Assembly: GCA_003211335.1 (NCBI GenBank)
Contig: QCTA01000037.1
Location: 1-7,902, forward strand
Reading direction: 5' to 3'
DNA length: 7,902 nt
From: Prochlorococcus sp. AG-670-O11
GTDB lineage: Bacteria; Cyanobacteriota; Cyanobacteriia; PCC-6307; Cyanobiaceae
The position numbers and the translations under genes are program-made. The notes under the pieces are model-generated. The model was not told the DNA's origin. It saw nothing but the letters and a program-made list of their open reading frames with translations, and made no database searches. How positions within the stretch are numbered: the stretch's first letter is position 1; the number at the start of each line of letters is the position of its first letter. Shown here piece after piece: positions 1 to 6,733 of this stretch.

Positions 1-41
1 ATTAAAAGAGATATAGATAAACCTAATCATTATTAGGTACT
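1..41 (-). terminator. Possible weak terminator after the acRAF gene
   Basis: On the minus strand, three bases after the acRAF stop codon, a 7-bp perfect inverted repeat (ACCTAAT at 32-38 pairing with ATTAGGT at 21-27, 4-base loop) is followed by a T-rich but interrupted tract. The stem is AT-rich and the U-tract is broken, so termination strength is doubtful. It would mark the end of the carboxysome operon. The rest of this short edge segment shows no gene. Confidence 0.4.
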
Positions 42-281
42 TTATTTTTCTAAAAAGTAATCATCTAATCTTAAAGAAAATTCTTTTTCCTTACATGGTA
101 TTTCCTCAGAATTTAAAAAGATGGATACACTTACAAAATTCTTACCAAAACTAATATTGGGATAGATATTTTTTTCTTTACATAATTCATCTGTTTTTTT
201 CAAAAATATACTAATTTTTTGATACTCTTCAAACTCAAATCTTTTTTCAATTCTTGAAGGAGACTCCCTTTGTTTCCACAT
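42..281 (-). CDS. acRAF-like Rubisco assembly factor (pterin-4a-carbinolamine dehydratase-like fold)
   Basis: A 79-residue protein that matches my recollection of the small pterin-4a-carbinolamine dehydratase-like protein found at the end of cso operons. That protein acts as an assembly chaperone for form IA Rubisco (acRAF) in the cytoplasm. Family-like features are the basic/aromatic start with a KRFEFEEY stretch (residues 13-20), a helix of about residues 21-36, YPNISFGKNFVSVSI (40-54) and the closing KEFSLRLDDYF (66-76). Genuine dehydratases have a catalytic His-His pair just before the P-D/N position. Here the residues before P41 are I39-Y40 and there is no histidine in the whole protein, so enzymatic activity is unlikely. 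It lies 99 bp after csoS4B, unlike the 3-7 bp gaps among the genes before it, and may have its own promoter. The ATG at 279-281 has no clear ribosome binding site. The family is recognised with good confidence; the chaperone role rests on knowledge of homologues. Confidence 0.82.
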   Translation of the reverse strand: MWKQRESPSRIEKRFEFEEYQKISIFLKKTDELCKEKNIYPNISFGKNFVSVSIFLNSEEIPCKEKEFSLRLDDYFLEK

Positions 282-309
282 TAAGACAAAATTTGCAACA
301 GCAATTAAT

Positions 310-315
310 ACTATA
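310..315 (-). promoter_or_regulatory. Possible -10 element for the acRAF gene
   Basis: TATAGT on the minus strand, 28 bases before the acRAF ATG, matches TATAAT at five of six positions and fits a -10-only style of promoter. No convincing -35 is visible. Just upstream is a 7-bp inverted repeat (334-340 with 354-360, 13-base loop) that could be a weak hairpin after csoS4B. The gap is AT-rich, so a chance match is quite possible. Confidence 0.3.
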
Positions 316-380
316 CATTTATTTGATATTTTTACTAATTATTTTGACAAATAAATTAGTACAAGCAAAACTATAAAAGT

Positions 381-629
381 CTAATTGGATTCCCAGTAAT
401 CAATAATTCCGCCAATAGTTAAATCAGTTTGAACTGCTGGATTAGGGCAAGCAAACCTTGCTGCTGAGCCACTAGCAGTGAAAACCCAATTACCCTCTCT
501 AGCTCCAACAGGATCAACTGCAACAACTTTTTTACCTTTATTATTTTCTAAAATTCTCAAATTCATGTGTCCAAGGCCAGCCACTCTCTGGGTGCAGACC
601 ATTCTTCCACATACCTTCATTATTTCCAA
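381..629 (-). CDS. csoS4B: Carboxysome shell vertex protein CsoS4B (CcmL/EutN family)
   Basis: An 82-residue bacterial microcompartment vertex protein. Five copies form a pentamer that caps icosahedral vertices of the alpha-carboxysome shell. Family hallmarks are TQRVAGLGHMNLRIL (13-27), VAVDPVGAREGNWVF (36-50), SGSAAR (53-58) and TDLTIGGIIDYWE (68-80). The start chosen is TTG at 627-629, giving MEIMKV. This aligns with MLICKV of the neighbouring paralogue CsoS4A and with the usual MxIxxV start of the family. It is preceded by GAGGTG (638-643), 8 bases upstream inside the end of csoS4A. The ATG at 618-620 is an alternative that would remove the first three residues and part of the first beta-strand. 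It follows csoS4A by 5 bp, so translation is probably linked. CsoS4A and CsoS4B are clear paralogues, both carrying the DLTI-GIID-W signature. Identification is firm; the exact start is less so. Confidence 0.95.
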   Translation of the reverse strand: MEIMKVCGRMVCTQRVAGLGHMNLRILENNKGKKVVAVDPVGAREGNWVFTASGSAARFACPNPAVQTDLTIGGIIDYWESN

Positions 630-634
630 AATTT

Positions 635-901
635 CTACACCTCAATCTGTTTTGGACTATCGGGATCCCAATGATCAATAATTCCAACAATCGTTAAATC
701 ACTTGGATATGACTTACTCCCTGCAGCTTCTCTAGCAGCAGAACTACCAACACAAATAACCCAATCACCGGGCTTACATCCCACAGCATCAACGGCAACC
801 TTATTAGAAGAGCCATCTAAAACCACTTGAAGATGCTTATGCTCGAATCCCGGTATTCTATTTGTTGAAACAAGTGGTTTCAATACCTTACAAATAAGCA
901 T
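635..901 (-). CDS. csoS4A: Carboxysome shell vertex protein CsoS4A (CcmL/EutN family)
   Basis: An 88-residue EutN/CcmL-type pentamer-forming protein that closes the vertices of the alpha-carboxysome. Visible family features are the opening strand MLICKVLKPLVST (1-13), NRIPGFEHKHLQVVLD (14-29), VAVDAVGCKPGDWVICVG (35-52), SSAAREAAG (53-61) and the C-terminal SDLTIVGIIDHWD (67-79). It has a longer charged tail than CsoS4B. It starts at ATG 899-901, 3 bp after the csoS3 stop, and is preceded by the best ribosome binding site in the window, AAGGAGG at 913-919, inside the last codons of csoS3. Vertex proteins are needed in few copies per particle, so a strong site probably compensates for a low mRNA level this far down the operon; that point is inference. 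Confidence 0.96.
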   Translation of the reverse strand: MLICKVLKPLVSTNRIPGFEHKHLQVVLDGSSNKVAVDAVGCKPGDWVICVGSSAAREAAGSKSYPSDLTIVGIIDHWDPDSPKQIEV

Positions 902-904
902 GAT

Positions 905-2434
905 TTAATGGGCCTCCTTTGTTTTTTGATCTAAAGACATTCCAATAATTTGGGCGGAATGAATGTTGTCCCTATCTCTAATAGTAAGACAAGTGTGCAA
1001 CAACCCTTTATCAACTAAACTTTTATATCTAATTGATATCGCATTATTGACTCTGTAACAATCTTTTGCAGCCCTTTCTTTCGCCCCAGGAACCTTACCA
1101 GAATAATCAAATCTTATTACTACGGGAATAGGTAGATCTTGAGAAACATTTAATCCTGTAAAAATCTTTACTCCCACATCCAAGTCAGGAGCACCTTCTT
1201 CAACTGTATCAAGATGAGCAAAATACGTTAAATTTCTTAGATGTACCTCTTTGAAACCAATCCCAACACCAATAAACCTTTCAGCATGACCAATATCTTC
1301 ATAAGAACCTTTATGAAATTTCTTAACGTAATCAATCTGAGAAATATTATTGACTATTAATTTGAAGACAAACTTGTCCAAACCCTTAAGTTGGTCCTTA
1401 CTAACGCTTCCTGAAATAATCTGACAAATTTCTTTTTCTGCTTCGTCTTTTGAAAAATTTAATGTGGAATTATAGATGTCTAAACTAGAAATAGTATTTT
1501 CTAAATCTATCTTGCCGTCACTTGAAGACAAGTGAATCTTTAACGAATCAGTATCAGTATCTAGACCAATTAACATTAGATCTACTGAAGCCCCGCAACA
1601 GAAGCTATTTTCAACAGCCTCCTTAAAAGCTAGTAATTTTTCACGACCCTCTTTAGCTGCTAATTTATCATCACTACCATGAGCGGCACATCCCTGATGA
1701 GAAGGGTCAACAGAACTAAAATGGTAAGTGACTATTTTTAAATACCTTGTGTCTTCATGGGCTTCATTTGGATTATTTTCTCTATATCTTTTATGTTCAG
1801 TTTTTACCCATCTATTCACAGTATTTTCAATATCAAAGAGTGCTCCTGCATGTGATCTTCTTCTAACTGCACTAAATGGAATTCTCATTACATAAGCTAC
1901 TGAATGAGCTAATCTTCCGTCAGAACAAGGTGTTATGTCTAACAAGTGAATTCCACAATCTAGTAGTTCTGTCTCAAAATTATTTGCGTTAGGACTACCA
2001 GAAGACCCCTCTAAAGGGTCATTTTCGAAAAAATTATCGCTTAATTTCTCATGCTGCTTAAAAGCGCACCATGCATATAAGGCCCTCATATCTAGTGGTT
2101 TAACCCAAGATTTATCTAAAATATGTGTTGGTAAGTCTATTCCTAAATTTTTATTAGATAAAGATTGAGCTGTATTTATGAAATCCTCATGATGTTGTAT
2201 ACGAGCAATTTCTTTCAAAGTAGGGACAATTCTGTCAAAACTACTTTTTATTTGACTTTCATATTTATAAAGTTTTTCATTCTGAGAATTATTAGTTAAG
2301 TTATGAGTTTTATCAATATTTCTTAAATTATTTATTTCATTATTCTGTGAATGAACATTTTCTGTAAAGGTTTTCATTGGAGCAGTTGGCCCCAATGTGA
2401 AGTTCTTGGCTTTAGCCAGTCCTCTCAAAGGCAT
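905..2434 (-). CDS. csoS3: Carboxysomal carbonic anhydrase CsoSCA (CsoS3)
   Basis: A 509-residue carbonic anhydrase of the beta-related (formerly epsilon) class. Inside the alpha-carboxysome it converts bicarbonate to CO2 for Rubisco. Zinc ligands are visible as C170 in TPCSDGRL, H238 in VTYHFSS and C249 in HQGCAAHG; D172-R174 form the conserved Asp-Arg pair. The H238-to-C249 spacing equals that of the characterised Halothiobacillus enzyme. Residues 1-60 are polar and Asn-rich and look disordered, which suits the N-terminal tail known to tether this enzyme in the lumen. A helical domain (about 65-150), the catalytic domain (about 155-395) and a C-terminal domain lacking zinc ligands (about 396-509) follow. 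The length matches the family. The start is ATG at 2432-2434, 7 bp after csoS2, with AAGAGG (2446-2451) upstream inside csoS2. It ends 3 bp before csoS4A. Confidence 0.97.
   Translation of the reverse strand: MPLRGLAKAKNFTLGPTAPMKTFTENVHSQNNEINNLRNIDKTHNLTNNSQNEKLYKYESQIKSSFDRIVPTLKEIARIQHHEDFINTAQSLSNKNLGIDLPTHILDKSWVKPLDMRALYAWCAFKQHEKLSDNFFENDPLEGSSGSPNANNFETELLDCGIHLLDITPCSDGRLAHSVAYVMRIPFSAVRRRSHAGALFDIENTVNRWVKTEHKRYRENNPNEAHEDTRYLKIVTYHFSSVDPSHQGCAAHGSDDKLAAKEGREKLLAFKEAVENSFCCGASVDLMLIGLDTDTDSLKIHLSSSDGKIDLENTISSLDIYNSTLNFSKDEAEKEICQIISGSVSKDQLKGLDKFVFKLIVNNISQIDYVKKFHKGSYEDIGHAERFIGVGIGFKEVHLRNLTYFAHLDTVEEGAPDLDVGVKIFTGLNVSQDLPIPVVIRFDYSGKVPGAKERAAKDCYRVNNAISIRYKSLVDKGLLHTCLTIRDRDNIHSAQIIGMSLDQKTKEAH
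913..919 (-). promoter_or_regulatory. Strong Shine-Dalgarno site for csoS4A
   Basis: AAGGAGG on the minus strand lies 11 bases before the csoS4A ATG and is embedded in the codons for Lys-Glu-Ala near the end of csoS3. It is the strongest match to the 16S rRNA 3' end I noticed upstream of any start in this window. The spacing is slightly long. Confidence 0.7.
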
Positions 2435-2441
2435 TATTTAA

Positions 2442-4730
2442 TTAACCTCTTGCACCACCTGAAAAGGTAACCAGTTGTCCATCACGAGTGTTACCACTAG
2501 ATCCAGTTATAAGAAAATCAGGTTTTTCTGTCTCATCATTTCTCTTATTATCTACTGGTGGCATAGCTCCCATAAAACCCGCTCTTGATGGATTCCTCTT
2601 CCTAGCAGAAACTCCTTCTGTTCCCGTGACTTTATCTCCTCTATCCCAGTCATCACCTGTTATATTACCAGCAGACTGCCCCTCACCAGTTATTCTGGAA
2701 GGCTCTTTTTTATCTGAAGGAATATCAATATTTTGACTTTCTTCTTGTTTCATTTTTTGTTTATAAGTCATATTTTTATTAGGTTCAAATCTAAATTGCT
2801 CAGTACCCGTGACTTTATCTTCTGCCATATCAAAAGGTCCTGTAATCTTTGAACTATCTTCATACCTATTACCTGTTACTCCTTCTGTATTTTTAGCTGA
2901 ATATTTTTCTCTTGATGGTGATTTAACAGAAAATTCCTTCCAAGAATTTGAGGCTGACTTCTCTTGATTTGCATAAGCAGCATCTTTTGGTGGTGTTTCG
3001 CAATTTGATAAAAACTGATCTCCTCCAATATATGGAGTGCCAGTTAAATTCTTACAAGCACCTTTTCTTGCTCCAGTCATTACTCCACCAATGCCTGGCT
3101 GCAATCCAGTTAATCTAGCATTTGAATTATTTCCAGAATTGACTGTCGCTCGAGATTTCATATCATCAGCAATTTCAGCATTGCAATTATCATTAATCTG
3201 ATCTAAGCCTGCATAAGGAGTTCCTGTTAATACCTTGCATGACCCAGGTTCATCTCCTGTTACAATTTTTGATCTACCTGTCATTGTTCCACTTATCAAA
3301 TTAGATTTTGAAGAGAGACTCAAACCAACTTTCCTAGCCTCAGGCTGTGGAGTAGATCCGCAGAATTTTTCATATTGCTGAGAACCAATATATTCATCTC
3401 CTGTCACATTTTTACAGCTACCATTTTCATTACCTGTTACATAATCAGATCTTCCTACACCAGTTCCTGTAACGTTATTTCCATTTAAAGTGTCATAACT
3501 TCCAACTTTTTCAAATGACTTTCCTTTTGGGTTAGGCTCTGATCCCAGATATTGATCGCCAGTCAACTGCTTTCCTGATCCTGATTCATCTCCAGTTACT
3601 AAGGATGATCTTCCTGGCAAGGAACCAGATACTTTTAATCCATCAGTTGTTATGCTTTGCTTTACCTTTGCTGGTTTTTTTATTACTTCCCCACAATATT
3701 TTTTTGACTGATTAGCAGAAATATATTCTGTTCCAGTTAAGTTTTTACAAGTTCCAGGTTCATCCCCAGTAACTTTTTCAGATCTGCCGACTTCATTACC
3801 AGTAACCTTATTTCCGGATGTTGTGGTTGTAACAGAGGCTCTTATAGGTTGTTTATATTTTGGTTTATCTTGACAGAATTGATCAGTCACCTCAGCTCCC
3901 ATATATTGTGTCCCAGTTACTGTTCTACAGGTACTAGCTTCATTACCTGTTGTTTTCAAAGATCTGTTTGCTTGTGTTCCTGTAACAGTTTGTCCAGAAT
4001 CTGTTTCACTTTTTCCAACTTTCCAACTTGCATCAGCGATATTTAATTTAGAACCATTTTTGTTTGGACCACACGGCCTACACTTACCATTACCTTGTTT
4101 TGATGTAGATCCTGTTTTACTTCTAAGTTCTCTTACCCTTTGAGAAATTTCCCTACTGGACAAATCCGGGTCTCCTCTTCTCGCTAAAGAAGCAGCACTT
4201 GTATTTTGTTTTGATGCTGATTTTCCATGTTTAGATTGAGCTTCTCTTCTTGCTAAAACAATATCTCTGCTTGTATTTGTTATAGGTTTTCTCTTTTGAT
4301 TAATTCTTCTTTTGATATTTTGTTTAACTACTTGATTATCTTGAATAGTATTATTGTGATCTTTTAAGGTCTGAGTTTTTTCGGTTGAAATAACTTTATT
4401 ATCACTTTTAACATCAGTACGTGTTCTATCTGAAGAATTAATAGCTGATTTACCATGTGTAGACATTGCTTTTCTTCTTTCTATACCAAGTTCTTTACTA
4501 GATAATTTTGATGAAGTAGATTTTCTAGCAATTTTATTGGCAGGTATATTAGATTTACTTGGTGGTGTTAAAACTTTTTTATTCGAAGAAATTGCTCCAG
4601 TTGAATGTATATCTTGAGATGATCTAACCCTATCTTTAGTGGAAGAAGAATGTAAGGCAGCTTTTTTTCCGCCATCACTCATAGCCTTTCTTCTTTCTAG
4701 TGCAATCTCTCTACTGGTTTTTGTTGACAT
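2442..4730 (-). CDS. csoS2: Carboxysome scaffold/assembly protein CsoS2
   Basis: A 762-residue, highly basic, repeat-rich, largely disordered protein that nucleates alpha-carboxysome assembly by linking Rubisco to the shell. Three regions are visible. The N-terminal region has four Rubisco-binding repeats of the SRE-ALERR-A-S--GK type near residues 6-24, 78-96, 154-172 and 192-207, ending with a CRPC motif (217-220). The middle region has six repeats of about 50 residues, each built around V/L/I-TG triplets and a Tyr-Gly/Ser element, near 245-286, 305-346, 363-407, 414-457, 474-516 and 532-577. All but the third keep a cysteine pair. The C-terminal region has further TG repeats (615-648, 678-725) and a conserved shell-facing end (738-762) finishing GGARG. 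I chose ATG at 4728-4730 because it gives the typical MSTKTSRE start; an in-frame TTG three codons upstream is less likely. A 90-bp gap with a hairpin separates it from cbbS. Confidence 0.97.
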   Translation of the reverse strand: MSTKTSREIALERRKAMSDGGKKAALHSSSTKDRVRSSQDIHSTGAISSNKKVLTPPSKSNIPANKIARKSTSSKLSSKELGIERRKAMSTHGKSAINSSDRTRTDVKSDNKVISTEKTQTLKDHNNTIQDNQVVKQNIKRRINQKRKPITNTSRDIVLARREAQSKHGKSASKQNTSAASLARRGDPDLSSREISQRVRELRSKTGSTSKQGNGKCRPCGPNKNGSKLNIADASWKVGKSETDSGQTVTGTQANRSLKTTGNEASTCRTVTGTQYMGAEVTDQFCQDKPKYKQPIRASVTTTTSGNKVTGNEVGRSEKVTGDEPGTCKNLTGTEYISANQSKKYCGEVIKKPAKVKQSITTDGLKVSGSLPGRSSLVTGDESGSGKQLTGDQYLGSEPNPKGKSFEKVGSYDTLNGNNVTGTGVGRSDYVTGNENGSCKNVTGDEYIGSQQYEKFCGSTPQPEARKVGLSLSSKSNLISGTMTGRSKIVTGDEPGSCKVLTGTPYAGLDQINDNCNAEIADDMKSRATVNSGNNSNARLTGLQPGIGGVMTGARKGACKNLTGTPYIGGDQFLSNCETPPKDAAYANQEKSASNSWKEFSVKSPSREKYSAKNTEGVTGNRYEDSSKITGPFDMAEDKVTGTEQFRFEPNKNMTYKQKMKQEESQNIDIPSDKKEPSRITGEGQSAGNITGDDWDRGDKVTGTEGVSARKRNPSRAGFMGAMPPVDNKRNDETEKPDFLITGSSGNTRDGQLVTFSGGARG
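2446..2451 (-). promoter_or_regulatory. Shine-Dalgarno-like site for csoS3
   Basis: AAGAGG on the minus strand, 11 bases before the csoS3 ATG, lies within the last sense codons of csoS2 (Ala-Arg-Gly). It suggests that csoS3 translation is initiated by ribosomes finishing csoS2 or landing beside its stop codon. Confidence 0.5.
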
Positions 4731-4753
4731 AATCTTCAAATTAGTAACTCTTT

Positions 4754-4798
4754 AAAAAAACTTTCTCCAATAAAAATTTTAGTTTTAAAAGGAGAAAG
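4754..4798 (-). terminator. Terminator-like or attenuator hairpin between cbbS and csoS2
   Basis: On the minus strand CTTTCTCC (4791-4798) pairs perfectly with GGAGAAAG (4761-4768), followed immediately by seven Ts (complement of 4754-4760). The 22-base loop is AT-rich and may fold further. The layout, a stem beginning 22 bases after the cbbS stop and ending in a U-run, is that of an intrinsic terminator. csoS2 and later genes must still be expressed, so partial read-through or 3'-end stabilisation of the Rubisco mRNA after processing is the likely role. No experimental support is visible. Confidence 0.55.
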
Positions 4799-4820
4799 AT
4801 ATTGACTGTTAAATAAAAAT

Positions 4821-5162
4821 TTAGCGTCCTTGGAAAACTGCAAAAGCTGTACCTTGACTTTGCGTATAAGCGTCATAACCAATGATTCTTACGTGATGAT
4901 CAGGGTACGCTCTATGGCATGCCTCTAACTCACTTACAACCAAGTTAAGATCTTTTTCCCCAAAGAAAGGGAGTTTCCAATAAGACCAATAAGTTTGCAT
5001 ACTTCCACTTGGATGTACATGCTCAATAACTGGACTCCATCCTTGAGCAATAATGTAAGCAATTTGGTCGTATATTTCTTCCTGGGTCATCGGTGGTAAA
5101 AAACCGAATGTTTCCAGGGTAGCAACTGTTTGATAGTCACCAACTGAGCTCTGGAAAGGCAT
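4821..5162 (-). CDS. cbbS: Ribulose bisphosphate carboxylase small subunit (form IA)
   Basis: A 113-residue Rubisco small subunit. Eight copies cap the CbbL octamer and help position the enzyme in the carboxysome. Recognisable segments are ETFGFLPPMTQEEIYDQI (17-34), GWSPVIEHVHP (41-51), the WSYWKLPFFG stretch (59-68) and HVRIIGYD (90-97) with the C-terminal TAFAVFQGR. The length is typical of form IA. It lies 90 bp after cbbL, an unusually long gap for a subunit pair, and the gap contains two hairpins. The start ATG (5160-5162) has only an AT-rich leader and no visible Shine-Dalgarno site. Small and large subunits are adjacent with no chaperone gene between them. The identification is certain by sequence character. 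Confidence 0.98.
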   Translation of the reverse strand: MPFQSSVGDYQTVATLETFGFLPPMTQEEIYDQIAYIIAQGWSPVIEHVHPSGSMQTYWSYWKLPFFGEKDLNLVVSELEACHRAYPDHHVRIIGYDAYTQSQGTAFAVFQGR

Positions 5163-5187
5163 AATTAAATGATTTGTGAATGATATT

Positions 5188-5201
5188 CTCGTAAAAACGA
5201 G
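5188..5201 (-). other. Small hairpin in the cbbL-cbbS gap
   Basis: CTCGT (5197-5201 on the minus strand) and ACGAG (5188-5192) form a 5-bp perfect stem with a 4-base T loop, 25 bases before the cbbS start. It is too short to be a terminator. It could protect the 5' end of a processed cbbS mRNA or block read-back exonucleases from cbbL; both are inference. Confidence 0.4.
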
Positions 5202-5206
5202 GTTTG

Positions 5207-5236
5207 AAAAATTGAGGAGAAATAATTTTTCTCCTC
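5207..5236 (-). terminator. Terminator-like or processing hairpin after cbbL
   Basis: A perfect 9-bp inverted repeat (5228-5236 with 5214-5222, 5-base loop) lies 16 bases after the cbbL stop. On the minus strand it reads GAGGAGAAA, loop, TTTCTCCTC, then AATTTTTC. The stem is the strongest in the operon, but the U-run is short and offset. Because cbbS follows directly, full termination is not credible. 3'-end stabilisation or an attenuation/processing site to set the ratio of large and small subunit mRNA is more likely. Confidence 0.55.
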
Positions 5237-5252
5237 TTGTTTGAAATCTGAG

Positions 5253-6668
5253 TTAGCCTTGAACGTCGAGCTTATCAACGGTATCAAACTCAAACTTGAT
5301 TTCTTTCCAAGTTTCGAGTGCAATAGCTAATTCAGGACTATGTTTAGCAGCTTCCATTAGAATGTCTCTACTCTCTTTTTCGATTTCGCGACCTGCGTTA
5401 CGTGCTTTCACACAAGCTTCTAATGCAACACGGTTTGCAGCAGCTCCGGCAGCTGAACCCCATGGATGACCATGAGTTCCTCCTCCGAATTGAAGACAAG
5501 AATCATCTCCAAATATTGCAAGCAGTGCTGGCATATGCCAAACGTGGATACCACCAGATGCAACAGCAAAAACTCCAGGCATTGATCCCCAATCTTGATC
5601 AAAGAAGTTACCTCTTGATCTATCTTCGGGAACAAATGATTCTCTTAAGTTATCAATGTAACCAAGAGTAGTTTGACGGTCACCTTCTAGTTTTCCAACA
5701 ACGGTTCCAGTGTGTAACTGATCTCCTCCAGAGAGTCTTAAACATTTCGCTAGAACTCTGAAATGGATACCATGCTTTGGATGTCTATCAATAACAGCAT
5801 GCATAGCTCTGTGTATATGCAGAAGCATGCCATTTTTACGACACCAGTTTGCAAGGCCAGTATTTGCAGTAAATCCACCAGTTATGTAATCATGCATGAT
5901 GATAGGCATATCAAGCTCTTTAGCAAACTCTGCGCGTTCGTATAGTTCTTCAGGAGTATTAGCGGTGCAATTTAAATAATGACCTTTTACTTCTCCAGTT
6001 TCTTGCTGGGCAAGTTTAACGGCCTCAGCAACGAACTCAAATCTTTCTCTCCAACGTTGGAATGGCTGAGAATTGATATTCTCATCATCTTTAGTTAGAT
6101 CAAGACCACCTCTTAGGCATTCATAAACAACCCTTCCGTAGTTCTTACCAGACAATCCTAATTTAGGTTTGATGGTACAACCAAGAAGTGGCCTTCCATA
6201 CTTATTAAGTCGATCTCTTTCAACAACTATTCCGTTAGGTGGTCCACCACAGGTCTTAATAAAAGCAATTGGGAATCTAATATCCTCAAGACGGAGATGT
6301 CTTAAGGCTTTAAATCCAAATACGTTACCTACTAAAGAGGTTAGTACGTTTGTAATTGAACCTTCTTCGAAAAGATCTAGAGGGTATGCAATAAATGCAT
6401 AAAATGCTTCTGGATCACCAGGAACGTCTTCGATTCGATAACAACGGCCTTTGTAAAATTCAAGGTCGGTAAGTAACTCGGACCAAACAGTTGACCAAGT
6501 ACCAGTAGAAGATTCAGCCGCTACCGCTGCTGCAACTTCTTCTCTTGGGACACCTTCTTGGCCTGTGCATTTGAAACAGGCTAACAAATCAGTGTCAAGG
6601 GGGACATATTCAGGAGTCCAGTAGGTATCTCTGTACTCCTTTACCCCAGCGTCATACTTCTTACTCAT
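5253..6668 (-). CDS. cbbL: Ribulose bisphosphate carboxylase large subunit (form IA)
   Basis: A 471-residue catalytic subunit of form IA Rubisco. It adds CO2 to ribulose 1,5-bisphosphate to give two 3-phosphoglycerates in the carboxysome lumen. Active-site features are all present: E52 and T57-W58 in the ESSTGTW segment, N115, K167 and K169 in KPKLGLS, the activator lysine K193 with D195 and E196 in [11 protein letters not shown]286-R287 in [10 protein letters not shown]319 in SGGDQLHTG, loop-6 K326 in VVGKLEG, S371 in ASGGIH and the [10 protein letters not shown] phosphate-binding motif (395-404). Y72 occupies the position where, from memory of the Halothiobacillus complex, CsoS2 N-repeats contact the enzyme. 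The start is ATG at 6666-6668 with the usual [13 protein letters not shown] opening. It follows csoS1 by 65 bp. No intact Shine-Dalgarno sequence is seen. Enzyme type and completeness are certain. Confidence 0.99.
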
Positions 6669-6706
6669 AAGGATAAATTTAGGTCTATTAAGGGAAATTA
6701 TTTATT

Positions 6707-6725
6707 AGCAAAATTAGATTTTGCT
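6707..6725 (-). other. AT-rich hairpin in the csoS1-cbbL gap
   Basis: A perfect 8-bp inverted repeat, AGCAAAAT with ATTTTGCT and a 3-base loop, begins 8 bases after the csoS1 stop. No U-run follows it (AATAAATAATTT), so it is not a standard terminator. A role as a 3' stabiliser or processing marker for the abundant csoS1 message is inference. Confidence 0.45.
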
Positions 6726-6733
6726 TTATTTAA

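Noticed and set aside
478..681. Plus-strand open frame across csoS4B and csoS4A
   Set aside because: It lies antisense to two clear EutN-family genes and shows no protein family features.
2488..2736. Plus-strand open frame inside csoS2 (also 3849-4046)
   Set aside because: It is a mirror of the repetitive csoS2 coding sequence, with hydrophobic content arising from the reverse complement of TG/Ser-rich codons.
2700..4000. DNA satellite or CRISPR-like repeat from the regularly spaced ACCTGT/CCAGTTAC-type words
   Set aside because: The periodic words encode the TG triplets of the CsoS2 middle repeats; spacing varies and the DNA is degenerate at synonymous sites, so this is protein-level repetition.
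2442..4739. csoS2 beginning at TTG 4737-4739
   Set aside because: The ATG three codons later gives the typical MSTKTSRE opening of CsoS2; the TTG only adds Met-Lys-Ile and has no better ribosome binding site.
5402..5671. Open frames overlapping cbbL on either strand (also 5420-5635, 5763-5945, 6169-6402)
   Set aside because: They are shadows of the complete, motif-perfect cbbL reading frame.
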